The notes under the pieces are model-generated. The model saw only the letters and a list, made by a program, of their open reading frames with translations. It was not told the origin of the DNA and did not search any database. The position numbers were made by a program, and so were the translations under genes. Below, in pieces: positions 12,401-27,400 of a DNA stretch of 64,000 nt. Origin of the DNA: Phlebotomus papatasi (lineage: Eukaryota; Arthropoda; Insecta; Diptera; Psychodidae); assembly GCF_024763615.1 (NCBI RefSeq), contig NC_077223.1, positions 17,174,001 through 17,238,000 of the forward strand, given 5' to 3'. Position 1 is the first letter of the stretch, and each line of letters opens with the position of its first letter.

Positions 12401-15400
12401 CAAGATCCAAAAAGATTTTTTTTGTTACTACCTAAATCGATAGATAAACTATCTAACAATATACAAAAAATCTGAAGCTTATTCTAAGTATTTTTAAAGA
12501 TACACTGAGAGAAATCCGAAAAAGTTAAAATATAACATTTCGGAAATGTTAATTTTACCCTGGAGTATTCATCCGAAATCGGTGTAAATATTGTATATTT
12601 TAGGTGTATTAGGGCTTAAAGTTATCCCTTTTTCATGTTATTTCTACCCTTAAAAAGGTGTAAAATTAACATTTAAAAATGTTGATATATTTTTACACCT
12701 AAAAAGTGTTAAAATTATGAAGAAAAAAAGTTTATCGCACCCCCGTTTTTTCTCAGTGTACTTGTTACGAAGATACAGGAACGACAAGCAAATTTGCAAG
12801 CGCTTCAAAACTTTTAAGTGCGTTTTTCGTACTCTGAAAAAAATATCTCGTAAATAATCTCGTAAAAAATTTGTAAAATAAGTCAATTTATATGGAAAAG
12901 TAACAAGATGTTTGGCTACCCCTGTCGCCATAGGGATTTTCGTAAAATCTTTTCATTTTCAACAAGATTTCTTGTTAAAACCGAATCCACCAAATTTAAT
13001 TAACAAAATTATTGTAAAAGTTTTGTCAAAATCTCGTTTTCATGGGAATTTCTCAATAGATGGCGTTGCAAAATATATCGTTTTCTCTTTCATTTTTATC
13101 TCTTTCTCTTAAAATTACCTTGGAATATTTTCTGTCAAATTGTTTATCAATTTGGTGGATATAATAATTACGATTTTCATGCTTTTTGTTATATATAGCA
13201 ATTATAAGCCGATATGCTGTCTGCAGGAAATGGTTAAATAGGACTTTAGAGACCATTTCCGACTACAAAATCGTCATTTTTTGGTGAATAAAAAAAAGAA
13301 TACTGACAAAATTTTTACAAGATTTTGTATATTATTAGTAAAATATGTGCAGTATCCGGTATCAACAAGATATCTTGTTGAAAATGAAAAGATTTTACAA
13401 AAATCCCTATGGCGACAGGGGTAGCCAAACATCTCGTTACTTTTCTATATGGGGCTACGAGATTTTACAAAACTTTTACGAGCGATTTTTATCAGAGTAC
13501 TTCACATTTTTAAGATTTTATCAAACTGACAGAAAATATATAAAATAAAGACTTATGGACTTATTGAAATGAATTCAGGCTTATTCTTTTCGGAAATAAA
13601 TTTATTTACACCCAGAAAAAAATATTTCGTAAAAACACCCTTAAATATTACATAAACATATACCAATTATATCATAAAGTTTGGTCGATTCGTTCTTCTC
13701 TACAAACAAAGAACATAAATAATATCAACTTTCAAACGATAAACCGGTTATCGTCGAGTGGGAAAGAAGAAGCCTAGAATAAAAGTCTTTTCTTTTCTAC
13801 CAGAGCTTTCAGTGCACTACGCTCGTTGATGAATTTTGACATTTTCTATCACTGAAAAAGGCATGTAGTGCACCGAATGCTCTGGGTACAGTGAGAGAAA
13901 TCCGAAAAAGTTAAAATAACATTTCGGAAATGTTAATTTTACCCTACAGTATTGATCCGAAATCGGTGTAAATATTACCCTTTTTAGGTGTATTATGGGT
14001 TAAAGTTACCCTTTTCTCATGTTGATTTTACCCTTAAATGGTGTAAAATTAACATTAAAAAATGTTGATATATTTTTACACCCGAAAAGTGTTAAAGTTA
14101 TGACGAAAAAAAGTTAATCGCACCCTCTTTTTATTCTCAGTGTAGAAAAGACTTTCATTCAGGGGTATTTCTCTCACTGGATTATCGTTCAAAAAGCAAT
14201 CATATGAATATGAAATGAATATGAAATATGAATCATCATATTTCCTAGAATTTTAAATTCCTATACATATAAACATATACACATGGTCACAGTAAACAAA
14301 CTGGGCTTTTTGCTTTATTTATTGTTTTTCGAAAATCAATGTAAATGTCAATATGATGCTTTCATTGTTCTTCGCATCTAGAATACAGTGAACGCAGTAC
14401 CTCCATCTATTCGAATAATGAGAAATATTTTTCAGAGACCGGGGTACAATTAACCAGGGTAGAATTAGCCAGTGGATTTTTCTCGTTTCCCTTAAAATTT
14501 ACACTGAGCAAAGTATTTTTTATGAAAGTGAAAATACATCCCTCTGAAATATATAAGTCTGATCCTGTCTTAGAAGCAATTTTATAAAATGGGTATAAAA
14601 TTGTAATTTTGATGTTACAGTTTTTGGCCAACTATTTAGTTTTCTGAGTTGCTACTCAAGATTTATAGCTTGAAAAAATATCTGTGAAGTCTAAAAATTA
14701 AATTTTGATTCTCAACATATTTAATTTAAGGTATAAAGTTTTATGTTTTAATCACAAATATCACATTGACATTGAGAAATAACAATTTTCCCATAAGTTT
14801 TCCCAATATGAAACCCAATTTTCACGGAAGAGCATTCATCAGTGAAGTACCAGAGTCAAGTACCTGGAAAATACTGTGGTTTTGGTGTCATGTGTACTAG
14901 TTATCTCACCAACAGCAAGAGTTTTTCCCACTTTAGAAATTCTAAAAATTACGCTCAAATACTTGGAAAAGTGTCTCTCCCTCTGAATATTTGGAATGCT
15001 GTCTTTTTCAAAGCACCTCTCTCGGGCGTTGGAGGATAAAATTCTAAAAGACAGTCTTAATTTGCAAAATGCATTTTCACAGAAATTGAATTGGTACTTT
15101 CACATGAATAAGGTTGGTAATTTTTATTTCACAATAGTTCCACATTGAAGAGGAACTTTAAAAATAGAATGAGCTTTTGCTTTTTGTGATATGGCAATTA
15201 GTACTAAACTTTTATTGTCTCATAATTCATCCAATGAATTCTTTAGTTGAGAAAAATAATAAATTATTGCGCGGAAAATAGTAAATTGAATGTAATCGCC
15301 ACTGAAATCCATTTTCCAATCGATCCCTGTCGTTCTATTATCCTTTTCATGGGGATTATATGCATTGCCTGTCTGCATATGCAAGGTGAAAATCAGTCAC

Positions 15401-18400
15401 AGTGACATTGTACACCTCAATACTAAATTTCAGTGAATTAAAATTAAGCTTATTCAGGGAACATCCACATTGTTTAGCGCGGTTTACATTACCTTAACTA
15501 TTTCAGCACAAAATTTACAAAAGCATCTGCACAACACATCTTAACGCTTTATGCTTTCTACATCACTTTAACATATTTCATGGAATAAGTTTTAAATCGC
15601 GTCATTAGGAATGCTCTGCTGAACATTCTGAAAAGCTTCATCAAAATTTATGGCAGATTTACAATAAAACAAATAATGTCTGGGACATTTACGAATTTAA
15701 AGAAATATTCTTTCTTTAAATTGGGAAAAAATATATTGGTCATACTTCTGAGACTGTTGAGATAAAATGCTTCTGCAGCATTTGCCAGAGGGTGGAAAAT
15801 GTTATTCAATATTTACGCACGAAAAGACGATTTCCGTTCATTTAGTGGTTTTTCTTCACCCACCCAAGAGACGCGTGCAAGATACGAGAAAATATGGCCA
15901 AGAATGTTATGGCTAAGTATTATTTTCAGATGGTTTTGCTGGAGGAATTTATGAATTGTGGGTGTAAAGCGGCGAAAATTACATTAATATCATCTCATTC
16001 CAGTTTACACAATATAATATCATTCAAATAGGGTTCGGAGCTTAGTACAATATATTTAGACCCATCATCAAAATTAAATACGAGCATCTCACGACATTCG
16101 ACAAGAATGGGGCCAATTGTACTTTGCGTGTATATGTACATTTCCAACAGAAGAAAATTCCATCTGACCCAAAAGACGGGGGATTACAGTTAATAAAATT
16201 TACAAGACATACCAAGAATCATATTTTTTGGACGGTTAAAAAAATATGATACCAGGAAATGTAGAAAAGTTTTGGAAGTTAGTGTTATATACAATAGAAT
16301 ATTCATTTACATTGGCGCTCGGAGGTACACCGCAAGGCAACTGCATCAGATTAAAATCACTTCGATTTTTGAGATATAATATAAGCTTAACAAATATAAT
16401 ACTCTGACAGTATTCTGACAACTTATATTAAATTGTCCGCCTAGTCGCTCGTAGGAGCCAAAGAGCTAACGGCTATAGATAATGACTTGAGATCTCTGAG
16501 AGACTCTCATAAGTCCATTTAAGGATCATTGACAAAACCTTCATTTCTCCCCAAATATTTCCTATCCCTGCAAAATCATTTTTGGAAAATCTGAGAAACC
16601 TATCTTGTAACAATTCTTGTAACATGTATACAACATATAAATAGAGGAAACCAGGGCAGAATTAGCAAGGGATAGAATTAGATTTTGGGGTCTTATAATT
16701 TTCCTTAAAAAAAATATAGAGTAAACCATTTATTTTAAGTAAACACCTCTCTCCCTATTCATTGAAATGTTTACCAGTCTGATTCAAACATTTTTCATAA
16801 ATTATGCGCTACGACAAATTTCATTTGCTGGATAATTATTTATGTACCCCAGTCCCCCGTACATTTTTCAAAAATATTGATTTGCATGACGAGTAAATTA
16901 CAACAATGTAAATTACAAAAGCGACGTTATGCTTAGAGCCTACTCTCTGGTGGGTGGCCTTCGAAGTTGAAGCCACCTTCTCACAATCACATAGGGTAAA
17001 AGGCGGTAATTTGGAGTCATTAACAATTTGGGACACTTGAGATTTTCTCACTGTTTTAGATGAGCAAAGAGGAAACAAAGACCGCAAAATAGAAGAAAAA
17101 GACGATTAAGAAGAAAAGGGACAGATTTTTTCCTTTTAACCCTTTAAGGACGATTGGAACACCAGTGTCCCATAAAGAAAATAATATTTGCTAACTACCT
17201 AAAATTATTTTTTTCTTATGTCTGTACATAATTGTAAAGTAGAAGGTTGAAGGAATTTAGAATATTTTTTGCAAGTCTCTAGCTATTTGCTATGTAGTAA
17301 ATATTTAAGCTCAAAAATGGCGAATTTGTAAATTCCCAAATTCATAATTTATTTTATTTATTTTTTATACTTCCAATTTTTTTTATACAAAACCCTTTTG
17401 GCAATAAAAACTACAATACTCATACGTAATATTTTTCATTAAAGCGAAAAATATTATTCATTGGTATTGTCAGAAAAATTACTTAAATTTAAATACACTT
17501 AAATACACCAAATCAGACTCTGTTGGACGTTCCAAGGTTAGATGTAAGACTTATCATTGATTATGTTTCTCAGTTTAATTTTTATTGTTAATTTTCAGTC
17601 CGCAAAAAGTGTCTCGTCGTTAAAGGGTTAAATCTCTGTAACACTGAAAAAATCTCAAATGTCCCAAATTTTAAATGGTTTCAAATTACCTCATTTTACC
17701 CTACAGATTCGTATGGTAATTTTTCTGCACTCGTAACCGTTATACGGGTTTCAAACCTAAGGCTTAACCATATGGCTTAACTGTTATAATTTCTTATCAG
17801 TCAAGATATTTTAGAAAATTTAATTTAGGATTGGATTATTAGGGGAAAATGATCTATTAGGTTCTGAAAGAGCAATAAAATTGGTTGCCATTTAGGACTT
17901 TGAGACCTTTGGGAACTGGGATAAACCTCTAGTCTGAAGACCGTTTTACGCGAGATGTATCACAATTGTGGCGCGCCTTGTAAAGAGGAACAAATATACT
18001 AGATTTCCATCTAAATATTTTTTTCGAAATTCGAAGTATAAGCTGAGTTTGGAATCAATTTATGAGTTTTCTTTCAATAACTTAATATAAAAAAACAATT
18101 GGCCGGGGGGTAGCTTAGAAGTTGACTATGCGGACAAATACGAAAAACGTCATCTTTTTTTTAAGTCAAAAGTTAAAAGACTCTATGGAACATTATTACT
18201 CAACCGATTGGGGAAAATTTAAGTTCGTTCAAAAGGTATTGGTGTCTCTGACCAGTCCGCTTCAGTTTCAATAGGTTTGATGGATTAAAAATAAATTATT
18301 ATTCGAAATGCAATTGTATTACTCCTTTAAAATTTTGTAAAATTTTTAAAGTCATATCTATGAATCGGAGCAAATTGATTGTGAATTATTAATTATTATA

Positions 18401-21400
18401 AAAATATTGAAATTAAAAAGAAATTTGCGAAACGCTTGAACTAATAATTATGATTGATTTTCGTCATTGATTTAAAATCATTCTCTTTTATTGCACGGTT
18501 TTAAAGGGATATCTAATAACTCGTTTTAATCAATATTCTTATTTGAGTTTTGCTTAAACGATAATTCAAGAAAAATAATGTTTAACGATTTCTGGGTCGT
18601 CTTTCGGGGTGGTGTGTTTTACCCTGCGCTTCGCCCCTTAAATTAATTCTTTAATGCAAAAAACAAACGAGCAGTAAAAAATCCAAAATGGGCAGTAAAA
18701 AATTAAAAATGAACAGTAAAATATCTAATATGGTCAGTAAAAAAGCTAAATCTTTACAAAAATGGGTCTTATTTATACATTTAACATCTAAAATTGTTGC
18801 AGATAGAATGAAAAGCCATTTATTTTCCCTTTTACAAAAATTTGGACGATAATATCTCTGTTTCAAATTTTTTTACTGCTCAATTTTAACTTTTTACTGC
18901 TCATTTATACAATGCCATTTTTTTCAATTTGTTTTTATAGGTCTAATCTAAAATGTTATAGATATCGACTTTGAAACTTCTATGTCCACTATTAGTTGGC
19001 ATTTGCTATTAATTTATAAATATCTCAAAAAAATCAGGGAAGTATATCAGATTCGGTAATTTGCAAATTGAAAACATAGAAATTAAAATTTCCAAAAATT
19101 TTTTTCGGCAAATCTATTTACATTATGTCCTGTCACTTTATATTTATTGCCAAAGCAAAAGATACATCCTATTACTTTTAAAAATACATTGATTAAAAAG
19201 TCTAAACTCATTTATATTTCTTATAATGGAAAATTTTGTTATGGGTGAATTTTGTATCCCGAAATTTCTCAAAAGAAGCAGTTCAGTACCTTTTAGGATT
19301 GAAACTTGATACTGTTGTATCTCATGAAATTGCTGCGAGAAAAAGTCATCCCCTTTCTGGGTAACATTTATTTGTCAGCAAATTCTTTTTATTGGAAACG
19401 TACATTTCGATGTATCGAAGAGGGGAGCATTTGAACGATTTCAACTGACAAACTATCAATTGTCGAGAGGAAAATTACAAGGAGAAAGTCTTTTCAACAA
19501 GAACGAAACATTGCTTTCAACAAAAAAGTACAAATATAAATTTCTGCACGTTCCTCAATCAATGCCTTGGACATGGGGGAAAGGTTAAGAAAAGAAAATA
19601 TTTGCTTCTATCTATCCCCATGTACACAAATTTCTCATGTCAGATCTATTTTGTTGTCTGCTTTAGGAACTGGCACGATATCGTCATAAATAATCCAGGA
19701 GAATATTGTGGCTTTCAATTAAAATGGTTTTCTGGAAATTTCATTTAGCAGCTTGCTGAAACAATGTTTTTCAGGTGATTTCGTGCACATGTTAAGAATA
19801 AACTATAAATATTTCACACATATTTCGTTTCATTTACTTCAATAAGAAATAAAAAAATCAAGAGACGAAAATGAATTTCCATCCCTTTTGACCTTGCGAT
19901 TTCAAGAGAAGCCAATGTTCGTGTCTGCAAATCAATGGATTTTGAGACATGAAATATTTTTCACAGCATTCAGATTTCACGGTTCACAAGTTTAAAATGC
20001 ACTTGGAAAAAAATTGAGTGGTCTGAAGAAATTAAATTAAATATTTTTTTCAATCGCTTTCAGAAGTTGTTTGTATAAATTTCTGCCCAAATATCATTGC
20101 AGAGCACATTAGTTGCACTACATAGTTAAGAAATTTCTTTCAACGTCCCACTTTGAATACAATTCACATAACTGGAAAATTTGCAAGAATTTTTCACAAA
20201 AGAAATTTCATTGAAATTAGAAAAATCAAATTAGCATATAAACTTAGAAACTTTTCATGCACAATGCTCAATAAATTATAATTTTGAGATTCTCTTTCTA
20301 TACCATCGCTACCATCCCCATATAAGGGAAGACCTCATGATGCAACGGGTAAACAGGGTGAGCATCACGTATTTGGCAGAAGATCTCTGGATTGACTCAC
20401 GAAGTTGTTCATGCTCGGTTTGCTTTGAAACTAAACACCGAGCTTCAGTCCACTTTAATCATCCTCTTGTTTCAATTTAGAATCATGGTGAAACATCTAA
20501 ATCTAACTCATGATTCAATTACAAAATGACACGTAAAATCAGTTTTGAACTTCTTGAAATGATCTAAATGAGGCAAATGCCCTAGACAGATTTACGGCTT
20601 TAGCCGAGAGACGGCTTAGTGGGAAACTGATGGGAATGTAGTCTAATCATTATTTCGAGTATAATTACGTAAAGCCGTCTCTCTGCTTAAGTCGTAGGTG
20701 TGTCCAGTACGGGTCCCGGTCAAAATCCCGAAAGCTAAAATCCCGAATTCTTAAAAGTGTCACAGCTACTCCCACGATTCGGCCCGCGCTTGCTGGAGGC
20801 AAAGGGAAATCTTTTGTGGCTTGGAAAATTATTCTAAACATTTTCCTCCATATAATTTCATCCTCTTCAGGATTTTTGAACATTCGGGATTTTGGCTTTC
20901 GGGATTTCGGCTTTCGGGATTTTGGCTGCCACCGGTCCAGTACATAAAAAATTTGTTCTTATTAATAAGGAGTAGCAGGTATGAGCAAGTAAGGTCTACA
21001 CATTGGAAGCAATTTTCGTCAAAAATAGCATTTTTGACAGAATTTTGACATTTCCACACGGCAGGCAATTTCTTTCAAAAAAGCAATTTTTGACGAAAAT
21101 TGCTCCTAATGTGTAGAGACCTTTACTCGAGTCTACAAAAACAATAACATGGATTTTTCAATGATTCTTGTATTAATGCGCATTTTGGACTTCAACTGCA
21201 TGGTTGTTTGAAAAGTTCGCGTAAAAGTAATATTACAAAAAACTGTAAAATTTTAAACGAGAGTCGATTATTTTATAACTACTCTTAATATGAATCTGGA
21301 CAAGTTTTTTTCGATCTGATAATTCCCCGTCAAATCATTGCTCTACCTGCCGATTTTACTCAGAGGTTTTTTGAATTGTAACGGTATATTCTAGTACATT

Positions 21401-24400
21401 TAGAGAAATTCTGTAGATTTTCGGCAGAATTTCTGCCTGATAATCTGTAGATTTTCGGCAGGAATTCTTCCGAAAATCTGCAGATTTGCGGCAGAATTTC
21501 GGCATAAGAAATCTACATAGTCTCCATTGTCTCAACAAAAATATTGTTGATTTATCAAGAAACTGTAGAAGTTACAAAGAAAATGGTATGCTCTGCTTAA
21601 CAAGCATTACTGATTAAACATTTTAGAAGAGTAAAAAGATTCAAGACAAAAATACTAATTTCTTGAAAATCGCCCATGAAATGATACAAAAACACGAAAT
21701 TTAGTTCGACACTCTGCTTAAAGTTTTCACTTCACTATTCTCTACTTATAACACGGCGTCGCAGAATTCTTTATTTAAACTTTAGTGAAAAATATTCCAT
21801 CTTTTCAGACACAGCTGTCTGGAAAGTCTGGAATGTAGATAAAAATCTACAGAAAATCGGCAAAATATCTACAGAAATTCGTCAGAGTATGCACCAGGAT
21901 TCGTCAGAAAATCTGCAAAAATTTCTGACGAATTTTGTCCCCAGCCCAAACAAAATTCGTAGGAATATCTACAGATTTCTCGGCAGATTTTCGGCAGAGG
22001 TGTAGATATTTTCTGCAGAAATCTTAAAGATATCTGACAAAATTATTTGACGGGTTCTTTCTTGTCTTGCAAGTAAATTGAAGTTGACGTATGAGAGCAT
22101 TTTTTAAAAATGAATAATTGGAACTCAATTGGAATATTAAGTCCTTTGATAAAATAAATTTAACCTTTTAACGACGATTGGAACACCGGTGTCCCATAAA
22201 GAAAACAATTTTTCCTAGCTACCCAAAATTATTTTCATGATTGCAAAGTAGAAGATTGAGATTGAAGGTATCTAGGATATTTTTTGTAAGCCTCCAGTTA
22301 TTTGCTATACAGTAAATTTTTATGCCCAACGCACAATAACTTTTGTTTGTAAATATGTTTTCAAAATTTCCTAAATTCTAAAATACCAGTAAAAACTGGT
22401 TTAATTAAGGTAATATTGTACTTAATCTTCCTATATAGCCCCGAGATTTAATTTAGCTAGTTTTTAAATCAGCTGTGGCGGTCGGTATGTAAACCGACCA
22501 TGGCCGCAACTATGACTCAGTAGTAGTATCTATCTATCATCTGTTTACTGGAAAAATGCAAATTACTCCGACGAATTGGATTATAATATTTTTTCCTTCA
22601 GTGCGCAATGATCTCCTTTACGGAATAATTCTTTAAAGCATATCTCCAAGTATATACACAAGAACTTGAGGAATTTAAATCAGTCCTCGAGAAAAAATTC
22701 CAAGGGGAAAAATATGATACTTGAGATGGCACGCAGGAAGCTCTCAAGATTTTTTCTCATGAATTAATGGATGAGATGATGCTCACCTTATGGAAAATGA
22801 CAAGGAGATCATCGAGTTTCCCGTGCAGGTCCCCACAAATGGTAACTTGCTTGGAGATGGCTGTGGAGGCTTGATTGAGATTTGGTTGGCGCTTAAGGCG
22901 CGCCTTGGCCTCCCGCAAAATTCCGGCCACGTACTTAGGATGGAGGCGGTTGTACTTCTTCTTCCGGAAGAGATCTATGAGGGCATCGAGGTCCTTCTTC
23001 GTGAGTGGAAATGTGATATGAGGCCCACGATATGCTTGCTTTTCCGGGCCACTGATTCCCTCTTCTGCCAACTCATCTGATTCATCTGAGAACTTCATAT
23101 CGATTCCCTCTACAAAAACAAACCGTCAACAGCTGTTGACCTACATCCATGAAAGTTCCACAAAAATTAACTCACCTGTCGATGATGACCTGGAGCTTTC
23201 GCATGAGTCCGTCTGCTTAGAAACGGTGTCCGGAATGTGCGTGAGTAGAGCATTGAAGAAGTTGTACAACTGAAAAACGTCAATTTTCCATCAATTATTT
23301 GAAATATTTCCTAGAATACCACCATCCAAACTTTCCTTCAGGATTATTCTTCAATTATTTACACGTGGATTATTGATTTGTAATAGGTACCTATTAAAAA
23401 TCATTCTCTCAAAAACAAAATCTATAAAAATTTTACACTCATCTTTTATTGAGAGACAAATAAAATTCCAACTATATATAACCCATTAGTAATTCAATAA
23501 AATTCTATATAACATATAGTTTACAACCACATCAACCTCTTAAAATAATTATGGGAAATATTTAATCAGGATTTTAATTAAAATGTCGGAAACAATAAAC
23601 ATGCACATCTCATAAATTTATTAATAACTAATTATTGTCCACTACAACTTAATAAATATCATTAATACTGCAAAATTATTTATATAATAATAGTGATACA
23701 ATTCATAACATTTTAGACAACTTAACACCTTTTCAAATGTAATGAAACTTTTATATAACTTCACATACACAGAAAAAAATATTTTGTAAAAATGTTCGTA
23801 AATGTTTATGAATTCCTATGGAGGAGTTACGAAATTCTCGTGAATCGTATAACCCTCAAACATGTTCGTAAAAGTTTGTATTTTTTTCACAAACATTGTT
23901 AGTAACATGATCACTTGACGAACATTTTTGTACGTTTACAAACATTTGTTCGTAAATGTTCGTAAACACACAAAAAAATGTTCGTAAAATTTTGTCATTT
24001 GTTCGTAATTGTTTGTTTTCTTGTCGGACATTTTACGAACATTTACGATCAAATGACAAAATTTTACGAACATTTTTTGTGTGTTTACGAACATTTACGA
24101 ACAAATGTTTGTAAAAGTACAAAAAATGTTCGTCAAATGATCAGGTTACCAACAATGTTTGTAAAAAAAAGTACAAACTTTTGCGAACAGGTTTGTGGGT
24201 TTTACGATTCACAAGCATTTTGTAACTCCCCCATAGGAATTCACAAACATTTACGAACATTTTTACAAAATATTTCTTTTCTCTGAGAGGAAAAATACAG
24301 ATTTTTTATTTCCTTTGCAGTTACATTTTTTCAGAGGTCTCCTCCAAAATTTAATGGTAAAGTCCTAAAATTCCTTCACACAAAAAAGCAAAATTCGTTG

Positions 24401-27400
24401 TCTGCCAAAAGAAATCTATCGAAAATGACGATGTGGTTTTCGTGTTTTGCTGGAAAAATGGATTCTCCATGTAGTAAAGCATGTCAGACTGACCAATATT
24501 ACATAGGAAAATAAAGTAGGAAAAACATACCAAAATATGCTCCCATGACATGATTTTATTCTGCCCCAACTCATCCGTTTTCCGCAGGATATTCAACAAA
24601 GTGCTAATCGATGGTGTGTGTGTTTTGTCCATTGAGTCCACAACGTGACTCAGCCTAAAGTTTTCCTACTCACAAAAAAAATTCAATTCACTTCCGCCGG
24701 ATGGTATTCCACAGAATACCAAAACCCGGAGTCAATGAAACTCCATTCAATCGTGGAGAAGTAAGCACGAAAAAAAAACCGGCGAGCGTGTGGATATTCA
24801 CCCCAACTTTCTCCTTTTTTTGCGCCTTAATTTGAGTTCCCATGATTTCGGTATTTTGTAATCGTCTCGAAATACTGAAGAAGACTTCACAAAATCCATC
24901 CCTCCAATCCGCTTATCTTCACCACCCTATACCCTCATTCCCCAAAAGCGCCCAGTTAGAAAAGTACGATGACTAAGAAAGGCGACACAAGGGAAAATTC
25001 CGTGTAATCTCATTTCGATGCTTTGGAAAATGCGTTTGACGCCGAGTTCCAGACATAAATTGGAAAGAAAACATTCCTCACGTAATTACGTGTTTTTATT
25101 TATAAGTTATGAACCGTTACGAAAATTATTACAACTTATGTAGTGCATTATAAAATGTACAGAGAAAATAAAACAAAACGAAATAAAGAATATTATTCAC
25201 ATTATTTCAAAGTTCTATAACAAAAACTTAAACCACGAGACTTTTTTTTATTAAGACACTATACTTTTGTCATTTTCGAATAAATATGGGAAATTTTCTA
25301 AGACGAATATTTCAGTCATGAATAAGAATATCCTATTAGAAAGTAAAAGGAGCGCATATCGACCGTGCGGATCGGATTGTCTGCTTTGTAGGACAGAACA
25401 TCTCGCTGAAAAAAAATAGTTTCCTTTTCTTAATTATTAGGAGAAGGCTTTCAGACTTCGCACACACTCTGGCTTAGAACACTTCATATTTTTCGCATAT
25501 TCCTTTAATGGTTTAATGAATCTGAAATTATGGCAATATAATTTAATAGGTAGTCTTAAGTCACATATGTCCTCAAAAAGTTCCTCAGATCCATTAAGGA
25601 ATATGGAAAAAAATTAAGAGTACAAAGCCAGAGCGTGAGCGAAGCCTGAACGCTTTCCCCTATATATAATCCTAAGTTAAATTATGGTAAGGCCTAGGTT
25701 CCATTAGAAATATACAAAAAAAAGTATTTCAATGAAGCTCCACCGCTTAAAGTAGCCACCTCTCCCACTAAAGATATGAATATTAAAGTTCTAAGTAGCA
25801 TATACTCCTTTCGTATCAAAATAAGTCGCACTTTTGGATAAAATCTTTATCCCAAAAAAGTCGCACATTTAAGAAAAAAATGAAATTTAGGGAAATTCTT
25901 AAGTTAAATGTTTTGTTATACTAGAATATTTTCTTGTCACGTTGACAACTACTGTCAACGTTCGGTGCTAATAATGGGATTCAGCCGCGATGGTAAGTTG
26001 GGGAACACGTCTTAGAAATTTCTCATTTTCCATCTGATTTAGATGTATAACGATGAAAGATAGCAACTTGTAATGTTCGAAGGGTTCACCTGTGTGTAAA
26101 CTCTAGGATAATTAACAAGTTCATAATATTTCATCCATTCCAACAATTCTTTCTCAAAACGGCTTAAATAATCTCTTTTATTTTTAGATATGTTTTAGAT
26201 ATTATCCTGATAAACATTTCGTCCATGGTACGTCAATGACGTAATATCATTTCTTTTACCAGTTTTCCAGTGTTAAACTTTTCTTCTGCAAAGTTTGAAC
26301 AATATAACATTTGATAACGGAATTAACTATCGATTTCTCCTATTACATTCTAAAAGCTTGGAACAAATCCTAGACTATAAACTTAACCGAAATTCAATTT
26401 TCAGTAATTGAGTATTTACCGGTGATCATTCAAAAAAGTGCAAAAAACGACAACTTTAACACATTTGTTCCTCAACTTATCATCGCGGCAGAACATTACT
26501 ATTAGCACTCAACATGGAGGGTAGTTCATACATAAGATATTTACCAATAACAAAAATATTTCCTAAAACCATTACTTAATTCTTAACTTATCCCAAAAGG
26601 TGCGACTTTTTCTGATATAGAACGATCTTTTGAGTAATTTAAGAATCTGTTCAGATCGATTGTGAACCGTTAATGAACCGGTTATGAACACATAATTATT
26701 TTTTGTCCGAAAATCAATTCAATTTTGAAACTATTTTGGAGGTAAATGGTAAATGATGCAAAGGTACTTTTTAGATATAGCATTTAAATGACAAGTTCAA
26801 GCACTTTGCTGTTGTAAATCGGTAAACATAAAAAACTCACGAATTAAAAAATAGCTTGGCGAAATATATGGATTTTCAAAGTACAATATTGCCAAGAATT
26901 TGACAAGAGTTTGACTATTATACAACTTTATTTTTGTGAAATAATTTAAGGGGCATAATCTGAACGATCTAAGCTTTAATATTAAAGCATTCCATAAAAC
27001 TGAATAACTTTATACCTTTGTGTTTTGAAACATTTAAAAAGAACATTTGAAAAGTTAAGCAAAGTTTTTCACACAGAAAATTTGACATAGCGTCAATTTT
27101 TATTATATTTTCTTTCATTTTCCAAAGTGGTAAATTATTTTCTTAGGTACACTGAGAAAAAACAGGGGTGCGATTAATCATTTTTCCTCATAACTTTAAC
27201 ACTTTTTAGGTGTAAAAATATATCAACATTTTTTAATATTAATTTTAGACCCTTTTAGGGGTAAAATTAATATGAAAAAGGGTAACTTTAACCCCCAATA
27301 CATCTAAAAAGCATAATTTTTACACCGATTTCGGATCAATACTTCAGGGTAAAATAAACATTTTCAATTTCATTTTAAATTGGTGGCTGGTCATTTTCGA

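Larger units (their letters stand above)
11430..22786 (-). other. rdgC intron 4
   Basis: This 11.4-kb intron has no host exon that I can support. It is packed with elements: two CACTGAGA MITEs (12503, 13889), a palindrome (12829-13500), nested elements (16992-17703), an array at 18660-18905, the CGGG element next to an inverted repeat (20582-20934), a CCCGTCAAAT element (21326-22054) and TTAA-type fragments to 22371. The stretches 14.2-16.9 kb and 19-20.5 kb are AT-rich with no recognisable feature beyond old CAGAATTAG-type repeats at 14440 and 16645. Confidence 0.75.

Noticed and set aside
23978..24286. 102-codon open frame
   Set aside because: Reads repeated TTCGTAAA words of a palindromic MITE.
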